A stretch of 55,090 nt of DNA from an uncultured Lachnospiraceae bacterium (GTDB taxonomy: Bacteria > Bacillota > Clostridia > Lachnospirales > Lachnospiraceae): positions 1-55,090 of the forward strand of contig CANOKL010000026.1 in assembly GCA_947566645.1 (NCBI GenBank). The letters are read 5' to 3'. Shown here one piece after another: positions 8,463 to 17,105 of this stretch. Below the pieces are notes generated by a model. The model was not told the DNA's origin. It did not search any database and saw only the letters and a list, made by a program, of their open reading frames with translations. The translations under genes and the position numbers were made by a program. How positions within the stretch are numbered: position 1 is the stretch's first letter; each line of letters begins with the position of its first letter.

Positions 8463-9059
8463 ATGCCGTATGAGGTTGTGGCTTATATGCTTTCCTGCGG
8501 AGATCTCAGGAAACGTCTGCAGTTCCAGATTATTTTCCAGTGTGCGCCGTTTTTAAAGGGTCTTAAGGTGGCTTGTATTATGAATCTTGTGGGAGCTGCC
8601 TGTGAGGAGCTTGACAGTTTTTTTGAGGGAACGGAGGTTTCTTACCGGGTTCTGACGAGACAGAAGGGGAGGTGTCTTGTGCTGTTTTACCGGGAGAGGG
8701 AGTTCGAGAGTTACCTGGGGAGAGAGGATGTGCAGGAGTTCCTGAAGGTATATGGATATTCCGGGACGGATATACAGGCTGTGCTGGGCAGGCTGTCACG
8801 GCGGGTCTGTCAATATGCGGAACACAACAGCGGCTTTCCTCATGAGATCGGGGTATTCCTGGATTATCCGGTGGAGGACGTTGCATGCTTTATCAGGGAG
8901 AGGGGAAGGAACAGCCTGCTTGACGGGTACTGGAAGGTTTATCACAACCCGGTAAGGGCGCAGATGACTTTTTATGCTTATGATAAGGCGAAGGTAAGTG
9001 CAGTGAATGAATATCTGTCTGGAAAGTCTGTGAGGGATATTATACTGCGCGCCAGATAA
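8463..9059 (+). CDS. DUF3793 family protein
   Basis: A 198-residue soluble protein. The C-terminal half carries the DUF3793 signature FPHEIGVFLDYPVEDV, followed by GYWKVY. The family is widespread in anaerobic Firmicutes and its biochemical role is unknown to me; members often sit near metal transport genes. The ATG at 8463 was chosen for its AAAGGAG ribosome binding site. Just upstream, TGATAATCA at 8431-8439 resembles half of a Fur-type site, so iron control is possible but weakly supported. Confidence 0.8.
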   Translation: MPYEVVAYMLSCGDLRKRLQFQIIFQCAPFLKGLKVACIMNLVGAACEELDSFFEGTEVSYRVLTRQKGRCLVLFYREREFESYLGREDVQEFLKVYGYSGTDIQAVLGRLSRRVCQYAEHNSGFPHEIGVFLDYPVEDVACFIRERGRNSLLDGYWKVYHNPVRAQMTFYAYDKAKVSAVNEYLSGKSVRDIILRAR

Positions 9060-9209
9060 ATCTGCCGCACAGCATAGTTTTCGGTAGTCCCGATTCTTGG
9101 AATAATCTGGTCCAGTATCTTTACTCCTGCAAAATTGAATAGTAACATTTTATCACAGATCAGTCAGAGGGTGCAAGATTTATAGCAGCATGGTATCACA
9201 TGTTTTCTA

Positions 9210-9238
9210 TTGTCTTTTTAGGATGCAGTTGGTATAAT
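9210..9238 (+). promoter_or_regulatory. sigma-A promoter of the thyA operon
   Basis: TTGTCT at 9210-9215, a 17-base spacer and TATAAT at 9233-9238, about 65 bases before the thyA start codon. The 140 bases before it, after DUF3793, hold only a lone half of the GTAAC repeat (TGAATAGTAAC near 9136) that I can name. Confidence 0.7.
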
Positions 9239-9302
9239 GTGATAATACAAGTGTCAAAAGGTCTTGGAGAAAAATGAAGTGTGATAAAGGAGAATGGAGT
9301 AA

Positions 9303-10151
9303 ATGAGCTATGCAGACAGGGTATTTATTGATATGTGCAGGGATATTATAGATAACGGGACAGATACGAGGGGAGAGAAGGTACGCCCGGTATGGGAAGA
9401 CGGTACTCCTGCGTATACGATTAAAAGGTTCGGGGTGGTGAACCGGTATGATCTTAGTAAGGAGTTCCCGGCTCTGACGCTTCGCAGGACGGCTATTAAG
9501 ACCTGCACGGATGAGCTTCTGTGGATCTGGCAGAAGAAGTCGAATAACATTCATGATCTTAACGGTCACATCTGGGACAGCTGGGCGGATGCGGACGGTT
9601 CGATCGGGAAGGCTTATGGTTATCAGATGGGAGTGAAGCATCAATATAAGGAAGGGATGTTTGACCAGACAGACAGGGTGATCTATGATCTGAAGCATAA
9701 TCCTTACAGCAGGCGGATTATGACGAATCTGTATGTGCACCAGGATCTTCATGAGATGAATCTGTACCCCTGTGCCTACAGCATGACCTTTAATGTAACG
9801 AAGAAGCCGGGGCAGGACAGGCTGGTTTTAAATGGTATTCTGAACCAGAGATCCAATGATGTGCTGACAGCTAATAACTGGAATGTGTGCCAGTATGCAG
9901 TGCTTCTGTATATGCTGGCCCAGGTGTGTGGGATGGAGGCAGGAGAGCTTGTGCATATGATTGCAGATGCCCATATTTACGACAGGCATGTGCCTCTTGT
10001 GGAGGAGCTGATAAAAAGAGAGCCGCTTCCCGCGCCGAAGCTCTGGCTGAACCCTGAGGTAAAGGATTTTTATGAGTTTACTCGGGATGATGTGAAGCTG
10101 ATTGATTACGAGACACATGAGCAGATCAGGGATATTCCTGTGGCAGTCTGA
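9303..10151 (+). CDS. thyA: thymidylate synthase
   Basis: A 282-residue ThyA that makes dTMP from dUMP, using methylene-THF as methyl donor and reductant. The catalytic cysteine is seen in NLYPCAYS. The phosphate- and base-binding block QRSNDVLTANNWN is present, and the ending RDIPVAV is typical. It is followed 82 bases later by folA, which recycles the dihydrofolate it produces. The start has a GGAG site. Confidence 0.97.
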   Translation: MSYADRVFIDMCRDIIDNGTDTRGEKVRPVWEDGTPAYTIKRFGVVNRYDLSKEFPALTLRRTAIKTCTDELLWIWQKKSNNIHDLNGHIWDSWADADGSIGKAYGYQMGVKHQYKEGMFDQTDRVIYDLKHNPYSRRIMTNLYVHQDLHEMNLYPCAYSMTFNVTKKPGQDRLVLNGILNQRSNDVLTANNWNVCQYAVLLYMLAQVCGMEAGELVHMIADAHIYDRHVPLVEELIKREPLPAPKLWLNPEVKDFYEFTRDDVKLIDYETHEQIRDIPVAV

Positions 10152-10233
10152 AAGATGCGTCGGAATCAGAGTTACTAAATCAGACAGGCATGGCGGGATG
10201 GAGCATACTGGAAAAACAGGGAGGTAGAACAGA

Positions 10234-10731
10234 ATGAATCTGATTGTAGCGGTGGATAAAAACTGGGCGATAGGAAAGGATAACCGGATGATGTGGAGCA
10301 TCCCGGCGGATATGAAGTTTTTCCGGGAGACTACAAAGGGAAATGTTGTTATTATGGGCAGAAAGACACTGGAGAGCTTTCCCCAGGGGCAGCCTCTTAA
10401 GAACCGGGTGAATATTGTTATTACGAAAAATCCGGGTTACAAGGTAAAGGGGGCGGTGATTGTCCACAGTATAGACGAAGCACTTCGCGAGGCGGAAAAA
10501 TATGGCGGTGAAATCTACGTGATTGGCGGTGAAAGCATCTACCGTGCCATGCTTCCTCTGTGTGAGAGGGCATACGTTACCAGGATCGACCATGCTTTTG
10601 ACGCAGACACGTATTTTCCAGATTTAGATGCAGACAAGGAATGGAAGATGACGAAGATCAGCGATGAACAGACGTGTTTTGATCTGGAATACTATTTTAC
10701 GGTTTATGAAAGGGTTGTAAAAGCAAGATGA
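10234..10731 (+). CDS. folA: dihydrofolate reductase
   Basis: A 165-residue DHFR. It shows the N-terminal core AVDKNWAIGKDNRMMWSIPAD, with the acidic residue that protonates the pteridine, then IMGRKTLESFP for NADPH binding and IGGESIYRAMLP near the C-terminal half. It regenerates THF from the dihydrofolate formed by ThyA. A GGGAGGTAG ribosome binding site precedes it. It overlaps the next gene by four bases (ATGA), which indicates translational coupling. Confidence 0.97.
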   Translation: MNLIVAVDKNWAIGKDNRMMWSIPADMKFFRETTKGNVVIMGRKTLESFPQGQPLKNRVNIVITKNPGYKVKGAVIVHSIDEALREAEKYGGEIYVIGGESIYRAMLPLCERAYVTRIDHAFDADTYFPDLDADKEWKMTKISDEQTCFDLEYYFTVYERVVKAR

Positions 10732-11921
10732 GGATTTTAAGCATTACGGCGCAGAAGCCGGACAGTACCGGGAGCGGAGTCTATCTGACGGAGCTTGTAA
10801 AGGAATTTGCGCTTAGAGGGCATGAACAGGCGGTTGTTGCCGGCATCTATCAGGAGGATCAGGCGGAATTTCCAGACGGGGTATCTTTTTACCCCGTTTA
10901 TTTCTGCAGTGAGAGCCTGCCTTTTCCGATTGCCGGGATGTCAGATGAGATGCCGTATCCGAGTACCAGGTATTGTGATATGACGCCTGAAATGGTAAAA
11001 CAGTTTTTACGGGAATTTCTTAGGGTGACTGAGCGTGCAGTGGAAGACCTGGAGCCGGATCTGATTCTGTGCCACCACCTGTATCTGCTGACTGCGGCAG
11101 TCAGAGAGCGTTTCCCAGAATATCAGGTTTTCGGGTTCTGCCACAATACGGATTTAAGACAGATGAGAAAGACAGACCTGGAACGGGGATTTATCAGAGA
11201 GCAGATCAGGCGGCTTGACCATATCTTTGTTCCCCAGAAGGCCCAGGAGGAGGGCGTAAGGGATATTTACGGGGTAAGCCTGGAGAAGCTGACGAGAGCA
11301 GGAATGGGATATAACAGTACGATATTCCGGGAGACAGGAAAGAAGCCGTATGACGGGGTTACGCGCCTGGTGTTTGCAGGAAAGATCGCGGAGAAAAAGG
11401 GAGTGGTAAGTCTCCTTCGAAGTCTCTCGCTCTTGTGCTGCAGAAAAGAGTCTCTGGAGCTGTATCTTGCAGGAAGCACAGGCAATGACACGGAGTATGA
11501 GAAGATTACGGAACTGGCAGAAAGGTGTCCTTACAGGGTGGAGTTTTTAGGCAGGCTGTCCCAGCCGGCTCTTTCAGGAATATATAATCAGTGTGACATA
11601 TTTGTGCTCCCCTCTTTTTTTGAGGGAATACCACTTACAGTAATTGAGGCTCTCGCCTGTGGGGACCGGGTGGTAATGACAGACCTTCCGGGAATCCGGG
11701 AGTGGCTTTTGGAAGCCGCGCCGGGAGCAGATATCCGGTATGTCAGACTGCCGGATATGAAAAATACAGACGAGCCGGATCAGGATGGTCTTCCAGAATT
11801 CGAGAAGCGTCTGGCAAAGGAGCTTACAGAAAGCATCAGACAGGAAAGAGCTCATAAAACGGATGTAAGCCGTATATCGTGGAGCCGGATTGCCAGTATA
11901 GTTTTAGATCAGAAAAGGTGA
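10728..11921 (+). CDS. GT4-type glycosyltransferase
   Basis: A 397-residue GT-B fold protein. The N-terminal Rossmann half has SGVYLTELVKEFALRGHE, the usual acceptor-side glycine loop. The C-terminal half carries FEGIPLTVIEALACGDRVV, the E-x7-E nucleotide-sugar motif of the GT4/glycos_transf_1 family. It would transfer a sugar from an NDP-sugar to an unknown acceptor. The four-base overlap with folA ties it to the thymidylate-folate operon, an odd partner. A role in surface polysaccharide is a guess from family only. Confidence 0.88.
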   Translation: MRILSITAQKPDSTGSGVYLTELVKEFALRGHEQAVVAGIYQEDQAEFPDGVSFYPVYFCSESLPFPIAGMSDEMPYPSTRYCDMTPEMVKQFLREFLRVTERAVEDLEPDLILCHHLYLLTAAVRERFPEYQVFGFCHNTDLRQMRKTDLERGFIREQIRRLDHIFVPQKAQEEGVRDIYGVSLEKLTRAGMGYNSTIFRETGKKPYDGVTRLVFAGKIAEKKGVVSLLRSLSLLCCRKESLELYLAGSTGNDTEYEKITELAERCPYRVEFLGRLSQPALSGIYNQCDIFVLPSFFEGIPLTVIEALACGDRVVMTDLPGIREWLLEAAPGADIRYVRLPDMKNTDEPDQDGLPEFEKRLAKELTESIRQERAHKTDVSRISWSRIASIVLDQKR

Positions 11922-11949
11922 AGGTATATATTGAGACAACCTTTTCTGA
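11909..11949 (+). terminator. hairpin ending the thyA-folA-GT operon
   Basis: TCAGAAAAGGT at 11909-11919 pairs with ACCTTTTCTGA at 11939-11949. A T-rich run (CTCTTTTTTC) lies 9 bases later. The left arm overlaps the stop codon of the glycosyltransferase gene. Confidence 0.6.
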
Positions 11950-12040
11950 ATTCGACTCTTTTTTCAAGCTTTTTTCAAGGAATCTTTTTTAAGATGACAT
12001 AAAATAGATATTTTGCCGGGTATAATAGGTAAATAGAGAA

Positions 12041-12072
12041 ATCATTCAGACAGGGCGTCCTGTCTGAATGAT
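12041..12072 (+). promoter_or_regulatory. perfect hairpin in the cys operon leader
   Basis: A 14-base perfect stem (ATCATTCAGACAGG against its complement) closes a GCGT tetraloop. It lies 15 bases after a TATAAT (12021-12026) and 22 bases before the cysD start. It could be an operator, an mRNA-stabilising stem or an attenuator. There is no T-run, so it is not a standard terminator. Confidence 0.55.
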
Positions 12073-12094
12073 TGTTATTAACAAAGGAGAGAAC

Positions 12095-12988
12095 ATGAAT
12101 CATTTAGATGAACTGGAAGCAGAAGCGATTTATATTATGAGGGAGGTGGCGGCCCAGTGTGAGAAGCCGGTGATGCTGTATTCCATCGGGAAGGATTCCT
12201 CTGTGATGCTGCATCTGGCATTGAAGGCATTCTATCCGGAGAAACCGCCATTTCCGTTTCTGCATGTGAATACAACCTGGAAGTTTAAGGAGATGATCAG
12301 CTTCCGCGACAAGGTCAGTGAGAAATATGGGATTGAAATGCTGGAATATATTAATAAGGAAGGGCTTGCCCAGGGAATTAATCCTTTTGACCACGGATCA
12401 GCATACACGGACATTATGAAGACACAGGCGCTGAAGCAGGCACTGAATCAATACGGTTTTACAGCAGCTTTCGGCGGGGGCAGGAGGGACGAGGAGAAGA
12501 GCCGTGCAAAGGAGCGGATTTTTTCCTTCCGCAATTTTGAGCAGGCATGGGATCCCAAGAACCAGCGTCCCGAGATGTGGAAGCTTTTTAATACAGAGAT
12601 TTATAAAGGGGAAAGTATACGGGTATTTCCGATTTCCAACTGGACAGAGAAGGATATCTGGCAGTATATTAAGCGGGAGAATATAGAGATTGTTCCGCTG
12701 TATTTTGCTGCCCCGAGACCGGTTGTGGAACGGGACGGCAATCTGATTATGGTTGATGATGACAGGATGCGTCTGAAGGACGGTGAGGAGCCTGTTATAA
12801 AAAAGGTCCGTTTCCGCACGCTTGGATGCTATCCGCTTTCCGGAGGCGTGGAATCAGAGGCGGATACCCTGGACGGTATCATCAGGGAGACGTTAAGTGC
12901 AGTATCCTCTGAACGTACCAGCCGTGTGATTGACAAGGACGGCGGGGCGGCCAGCATGGAAAAGAGAAAGAGGGAGGGGTATTTTTAA
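12095..12988 (+). CDS. cysD: sulfate adenylyltransferase subunit 2 (CysD)
   Basis: A 297-residue ATP-sulfurylase small subunit of the PP-loop family. The loop appears as [19 protein letters not shown] near residue 32. The conserved [21 protein letters not shown] block and the ending KRKREGYF are characteristic. With CysN it makes APS from sulfate and ATP. The ATG at 12095 is preferred because AAAGGAG lies just upstream; an earlier in-frame ATG at 12068 falls inside the leader hairpin. cysN starts directly after the stop codon. Confidence 0.95.
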   Translation: MNHLDELEAEAIYIMREVAAQCEKPVMLYSIGKDSSVMLHLALKAFYPEKPPFPFLHVNTTWKFKEMISFRDKVSEKYGIEMLEYINKEGLAQGINPFDHGSAYTDIMKTQALKQALNQYGFTAAFGGGRRDEEKSRAKERIFSFRNFEQAWDPKNQRPEMWKLFNTEIYKGESIRVFPISNWTEKDIWQYIKRENIEIVPLYFAAPRPVVERDGNLIMVDDDRMRLKDGEEPVIKKVRFRTLGCYPLSGGVESEADTLDGIIRETLSAVSSERTSRVIDKDGGAASMEKRKREGYF

Positions 12989-13855
12989 ATGGATGCTTTG
13001 TTGAAATTCATTACCTGCGGAAGTGTGGATGACGGGAAATCTACGCTGATCGGGCACATACTATATGACGCCAAGCTTTTATTTACGGATCAGGAGCAGG
13101 CCCTTGTACTGGACTCCAAGGTGGGATCAAGAGGAGGCGCACTTGATTACAGCCTTCTGTTAGACGGACTTATGGCGGAACGGGAGCAGGGGATTACCAT
13201 TGATGTGGCATACCGATACTTTACGACAGAAAACCGTTCCTTTATTGCGGCAGATACTCCCGGGCATGAGGAGTATACACGGAATATGGCGGTCGGCGCA
13301 TCCTTTGCAGATCTGGCGGTGATTCTCGTAGATGCAAGCCAGGGGGTGCTCACCCAGACAAGACGCCATACACGTATCTGTTCGCTTATGGGAATCAGAC
13401 ATTTTGTATTTGCAGTCAATAAGATGGATCTGGTAAATTACAGGGAGGATATCTTTAAAAAGATCCAGAAGGATATTAAAATACTCCTTGCGGAGTTCAA
13501 TTATAAGTCAGCCGTGCTGATTCCGGTTTCTGCAACAGAAGGGGATAATATTACCAGGAAGAGCCTTCGCATGCCATGGTATCATGGACCGCAGCTGTTG
13601 TCATACCTGGAGCAGATTGATGTGTCCGAGGATCCTTCGGATGCAGGATTTACCATGCCGGTGCAGCGTGTGTGCCGTCCGGATCTTACATTCCGCGGTT
13701 TCCAGGGGCAGATTGAAAGCGGTGAGATTGCAGTGGGTGATGAGATCACGGTGCTTCCAAGCCGGGAGAAGGCGCTGGTTTCGGATATTTACGAAGGGGA
13801 CCGCTGTGTAGAGAAGAGCACGGCAGGCCACGCGGTGACCATCTGCCTTGACTAA
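12989..13855 (+). CDS. cysN: CysN N-terminal part, cut short by an in-frame TAA
   Basis: These 288 residues hold the GTPase domain of sulfate adenylyltransferase subunit 1. G1 is GSVDDGKST (residues 11-19), G3 is DTPGHEEYT and G4 is NKMD, followed by the start of the EF-Tu-like domain 2. The frame stops at TAA (13853-13855) after ICLD. The same frame then continues EVDVSRGCILTKN, which is exactly the expected CysN continuation, so one base change (GAA to TAA) would explain the break. There is no frameshift. This is either a strain-specific nonsense mutation, a sequence error or tolerated readthrough. Confidence 0.9.
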   Translation: MDALLKFITCGSVDDGKSTLIGHILYDAKLLFTDQEQALVLDSKVGSRGGALDYSLLLDGLMAEREQGITIDVAYRYFTTENRSFIAADTPGHEEYTRNMAVGASFADLAVILVDASQGVLTQTRRHTRICSLMGIRHFVFAVNKMDLVNYREDIFKKIQKDIKILLAEFNYKSAVLIPVSATEGDNITRKSLRMPWYHGPQLLSYLEQIDVSEDPSDAGFTMPVQRVCRPDLTFRGFQGQIESGEIAVGDEITVLPSREKALVSDIYEGDRCVEKSTAGHAVTICLD

Positions 13856-13864
13856 GAAGTAGAT

Positions 13865-14827
13865 GTGTCAAGGGGATGCATCCTGACGAAGAATTCAGGA
13901 GCTGTTGTGAATTCCATCTTTAACGCGGATCTTCTCTGGATGGATGATATCAAGCTTGTGGCAGGAAAGAATTATATTCTGAAGCTTGGGACGCAGTCTG
14001 TCCCTGCCACGGTAATGAATATAAAGTATAAGATTGATGTGAATACCGGAAAAGAAGTCTATGCAGATATGATTTATAAAAATGAGATTGCTCTGTGTGA
14101 GATTGTAACAGGCTCCAGGCTGGTATTTGACACATTCGACAATAATAATGCACTTGGCTCCCTGATTCTGATTGACAGGATTACCCACGCCACGTCGGCA
14201 TGCGGGGTGATCAGGGAATCCGTAAGCCGCGGTACAGACCTTACATGGCACACCATGGATATTACGAAGCAGTTCCGTGAAAGCCAGATGGGGCAGAAGG
14301 CAAGGACCATCTGGTTCACCGGGTTATCAGGAGCCGGGAAATCCACCATCGCGAATGAACTTGAGAAACGCCTTACTGCAAATGGCAGGCACACGATGCT
14401 TCTGGATGGTGATAATATCCGGCTGGGGCTGAATAAGAATCTGGGCTTTAAGGAGGCAGACCGGATTGAGAACATACGCCGGATTGCAGAGGTGGCGAAG
14501 CTTATGAACGATGCAGGGCTGATTGTTCTTACCTCTTTCATCTCTCCGTTTGTCCGTGACAGACGGCAGGCAAGGGAGATTATCGGAGGAGATTTTATTG
14601 AAGTATATGTAAGCACTCCTCTTGAGGATTGCGAGAGGCGCGACCCGAAGGGGCTGTATGCAGCGGCAAGAAGAGGAGAGCTTGCGCATTTTACCGGCAT
14701 TTCCAGTCCTTATGAAAAGCCGGAGAATCCGGAAATCACGGTTGATACGAGCAAGAACAGTATGGAAGAGTGTGTGGACATCATTCTTAAAAAGCTGGAA
14801 GGCCTTGCAGAGGAAAGGAAGAATTAG
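13865..14827 (+). CDS. cysC: CysN C-terminal part fused to adenylylsulfate kinase (CysC)
   Basis: This segment is in the same frame as the preceding cysN segment and begins nine bases after its TAA, at a GTG without a good ribosome binding site. Residues 1-130 are the remaining EF-Tu-like domains of CysN. Residues 148-320 are an APS kinase with P-loop GLSGAGKS (153-160) and an FISPFVRDRRQAR block. CysC phosphorylates APS to PAPS. The fusion is of the NodQ/CysNC type. The kinase domain looks intact, so PAPS could still be made if this half is translated. Four bases separate it from the sulfotransferase gene. Confidence 0.9.
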   Translation: MSRGCILTKNSGAVVNSIFNADLLWMDDIKLVAGKNYILKLGTQSVPATVMNIKYKIDVNTGKEVYADMIYKNEIALCEIVTGSRLVFDTFDNNNALGSLILIDRITHATSACGVIRESVSRGTDLTWHTMDITKQFRESQMGQKARTIWFTGLSGAGKSTIANELEKRLTANGRHTMLLDGDNIRLGLNKNLGFKEADRIENIRRIAEVAKLMNDAGLIVLTSFISPFVRDRRQAREIIGGDFIEVYVSTPLEDCERRDPKGLYAAARRGELAHFTGISSPYEKPENPEITVDTSKNSMEECVDIILKKLEGLAEERKN

Positions 14828-14831
14828 ACAA

Positions 14832-16019
14832 ATGAAAACATTATTTTTACACATCGGGACAGCCAAGACTGCTACATCCTCGATCCAGGAGTTCTGTGCA
14901 AAGAACAGGGAGGTTCTGGAAAAAAAGGGATACTGCTTTCCAAAGTCTCTGCACAAATATCCGGTTGTAAGGGAAAGCCGCAATGCCCATTTTCTAATTG
15001 GAAAGGTTTATGATGAAGAGGGGAAGCGTAACCCGCAGGAAGAAGAGAGGCTGTTTCACGAGGGTATGGAGGAGATGCACCGGTGCTTTGGGGAGTACGA
15101 GAAGGTAGTAATGTCTGACGAGAGTCTCTGGCTCTCTGGCAACAGTTCCCATAAAGACCTGTGGAGTGTTTTAAAGGAAGACGCCGAAAAGTACGGATAC
15201 ATGGTTAAGATTATTGTATACCTCAGGCGGCAGGATGAATATCTTAGTTCACGCTGGAATCAGTTTGTGAAGGAAGGTACGACTGTGGAGACATGGGAGC
15301 ATCACTTTAAAAACGCACCTGCCAAACGGAAAGCGATGCTTGATTATGCCGCGAATCTCAGCTGGATTTCAAGTTTTTTCGGCAAGGAAAATATATTAGT
15401 GCGCAGATTCAGCAGAGACAGCTTTTTTGGAGGCAGCATATATGCGGATTTCCTTCAGTGCCTGGGACTTGAGCTGACCGGGGAATATACGCAGCTTGAG
15501 GAAGATGTAAATCTGGCATTAAAGGGGAATATAACAGAGATCATGCGGGTTATGAATACATCCCCGGTTCTGACAAGATATAATAATTTATACTGGCGCA
15601 GGATGGTCAGTATGTGCTCCGAAGAGTCTGATAAAAATTATAAATGCAGTATGCTCTCGAAGGAGGAGACGGAGGAGTTTCTTGAACTCTACCGGGAGGA
15701 TAATGAGAGGGTCGCAAAGGAATACATCGGAGACGGGAAGCCGCTTTTTCATTACGATGTAGCCGAAACTGTGAAATGGGAAAAGCAGAATGAAACCATG
15801 CTGGATGATATGATCCGTGTATTTACGGTTATGGCCTATGACTCCCATGAAGAGATTACTGCGCTTAAAGAAAAGGTAAAGACACTGGAGAAGGATAATC
15901 AGGAGCTAAAGAAGAAAAGCGAAGACCTGAAAAGGCAGGTTGCGGAAAACAGGCTGTCAGTAGAGAATATCAGCCGTAAGAGTAAACGCTATATCCGCAG
16001 GAAACTGGGAATGAAATAA
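14832..16019 (+). CDS. PAPS-dependent sulfotransferase-like protein
   Basis: A 395-residue protein. HIGTAKTATSS at residues 7-17 is the 5'-phosphosulfate loop of the sulfotransferase family (consensus GxxKxGTT/S). LRRQDEYLSSRWNQF at 131-145 fits the 3'-phosphate binding strand and helix with its Arg and Ser. Residues 340-385 form a coiled coil, and the tail is strongly basic (KSKRYIRRKLGMK), as in enzymes that act at the membrane on surface glycans. It starts four bases after the CysC domain that makes its donor PAPS and precedes a sulfate importer. The acceptor is unknown. The ATG at 14832 was chosen because the upstream extension overlaps cysC. Confidence 0.8.
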   Translation: MKTLFLHIGTAKTATSSIQEFCAKNREVLEKKGYCFPKSLHKYPVVRESRNAHFLIGKVYDEEGKRNPQEEERLFHEGMEEMHRCFGEYEKVVMSDESLWLSGNSSHKDLWSVLKEDAEKYGYMVKIIVYLRRQDEYLSSRWNQFVKEGTTVETWEHHFKNAPAKRKAMLDYAANLSWISSFFGKENILVRRFSRDSFFGGSIYADFLQCLGLELTGEYTQLEEDVNLALKGNITEIMRVMNTSPVLTRYNNLYWRRMVSMCSEESDKNYKCSMLSKEETEEFLELYREDNERVAKEYIGDGKPLFHYDVAETVKWEKQNETMLDDMIRVFTVMAYDSHEEITALKEKVKTLEKDNQELKKKSEDLKRQVAENRLSVENISRKSKRYIRRKLGMK

Positions 16020-16037
16020 AGTTGGAGGATGGATAAT

Positions 16038-17063
16038 ATGAAAAGAAATGTGATTGCTTTTATGGCGGTTCTTGTTATGGCAGTTTCTGTATTTACATGG
16101 GGATGCGGCGGCAGCTCCGGCGGCGGAAAAGAGAGCGGGGGCACAGAACTTCTGAATGTGTCCTATGATCCTACCCGTGAATTTTATGCAAAGTATAATG
16201 AACTATTTGGCAAGTACTGGGAGGAAAAAACCGGCGAAAAGATAAATGTGACACAGTCACACGGCGGATCCGGCTCCCAGGCGCGTTCGGTTATTGAAGG
16301 AAATGAGGCTGATGTAGTAACCCTTGCTCTTGCAAGAGATGTGATTGCCATTGAAGAGGCAGGGCTGATCGAAGAGGGCTGGATAGATGAATTTGACAAA
16401 GAAAGCTCTCCCTATACATCTACGATCGTATTTCTTGTGCGCAAGGGAAACGAGAAGGGGATTAAGGACTGGGACGACCTGATCAAGGACGGGGTTGAGA
16501 TCATTACGCCGAACCCTAAAACTTCAGGGGGCGCCTGCTGGAATTTCCTTGCAGCATGGGCATTTGCGAAGCAGCAGGACAGCAATGAAGAGGCGATAAA
16601 GGAATTTATGAAAAAGCTGTATAAAAATGTACTTGTCCTGGATTCCGGTGCGAGAGGGGCTACGAATACATTTGTGGAAAACGGACAGGGGGATGTTCTG
16701 ATTGCATGGGAAAACGAGGCATACCTTTCTATGGAGGAATACCCGGACGAGTACGAGATTGTAACGCCTGGCATCAGTATCCTTGCCCAGCCTTCCGTGG
16801 CAGTTGTAGACAGTAATGCAGAGGCGCACGGAACGCAGGAGGCGGCTTCGGCTTATCTGGAGTACCTTTACAGTGAGGAGGCGCAGAGGCTGGCAGGCGA
16901 GAATTATTACCGTCCGTCAGACGAGAATATCCTGAAGGAATTTTCAGACCAGTTTAACCTGGATATGAATCTTGTAACGATTGAAGACTTTGGCGGCTGG
17001 AATCAGGCGTATGAGACTTATTTTGACGATGGCGCGATCTTTGACCAGATCTATACAGAATAG
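16038..17063 (+). CDS. sbp: sulfate-binding lipoprotein of the ABC importer
   Basis: A 341-residue extracytoplasmic solute-binding protein. The N-terminus is a lipoprotein signal ending TWGC, followed by a Gly/Ser linker. The mature part has the sulfate-binding family features: LLNVSYDPTREFY near the start, HGGSGSQARSVIEG and NPKTSGGACWNFLAAWAFA. It captures sulfate for CysTWA. I use the ATG at 16038 because GGAGG lies 9 bases upstream, whereas the earlier ATG at 16029 touches that site. Confidence 0.94.
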   Translation: MKRNVIAFMAVLVMAVSVFTWGCGGSSGGGKESGGTELLNVSYDPTREFYAKYNELFGKYWEEKTGEKINVTQSHGGSGSQARSVIEGNEADVVTLALARDVIAIEEAGLIEEGWIDEFDKESSPYTSTIVFLVRKGNEKGIKDWDDLIKDGVEIITPNPKTSGGACWNFLAAWAFAKQQDSNEEAIKEFMKKLYKNVLVLDSGARGATNTFVENGQGDVLIAWENEAYLSMEEYPDEYEIVTPGISILAQPSVAVVDSNAEAHGTQEAASAYLEYLYSEEAQRLAGENYYRPSDENILKEFSDQFNLDMNLVTIEDFGGWNQAYETYFDDGAIFDQIYTE

Positions 17064-17105
17064 CCTGGGAATGCATAATTGTTTTGAGAAGGGACGTTTC
17101 ATTAT

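Noticed and set aside
12068..12094. Upstream ATG extension of cysD
   Set aside because: It starts inside the leader hairpin without a ribosome binding site; the ATG at 12095 has AAAGGAG at proper distance.
13853..13855. Programmed recoding (selenocysteine or pyrrolysine) at the cysN stop
   Set aside because: The stop is TAA, which neither system uses, and no downstream stem suggestive of recoding stands out. A point mutation is simpler.
14622..14831. Upstream extension of the sulfotransferase frame into cysC
   Set aside because: The added residues are an out-of-frame reading of cysC; MKTLFLHIGT is the natural family start.
14074..14983. Minus-strand frames opposite the cysC region
   Set aside because: The plus strand encodes clear CysN/CysC domains; the opposing frames have no family likeness or ribosome binding site.
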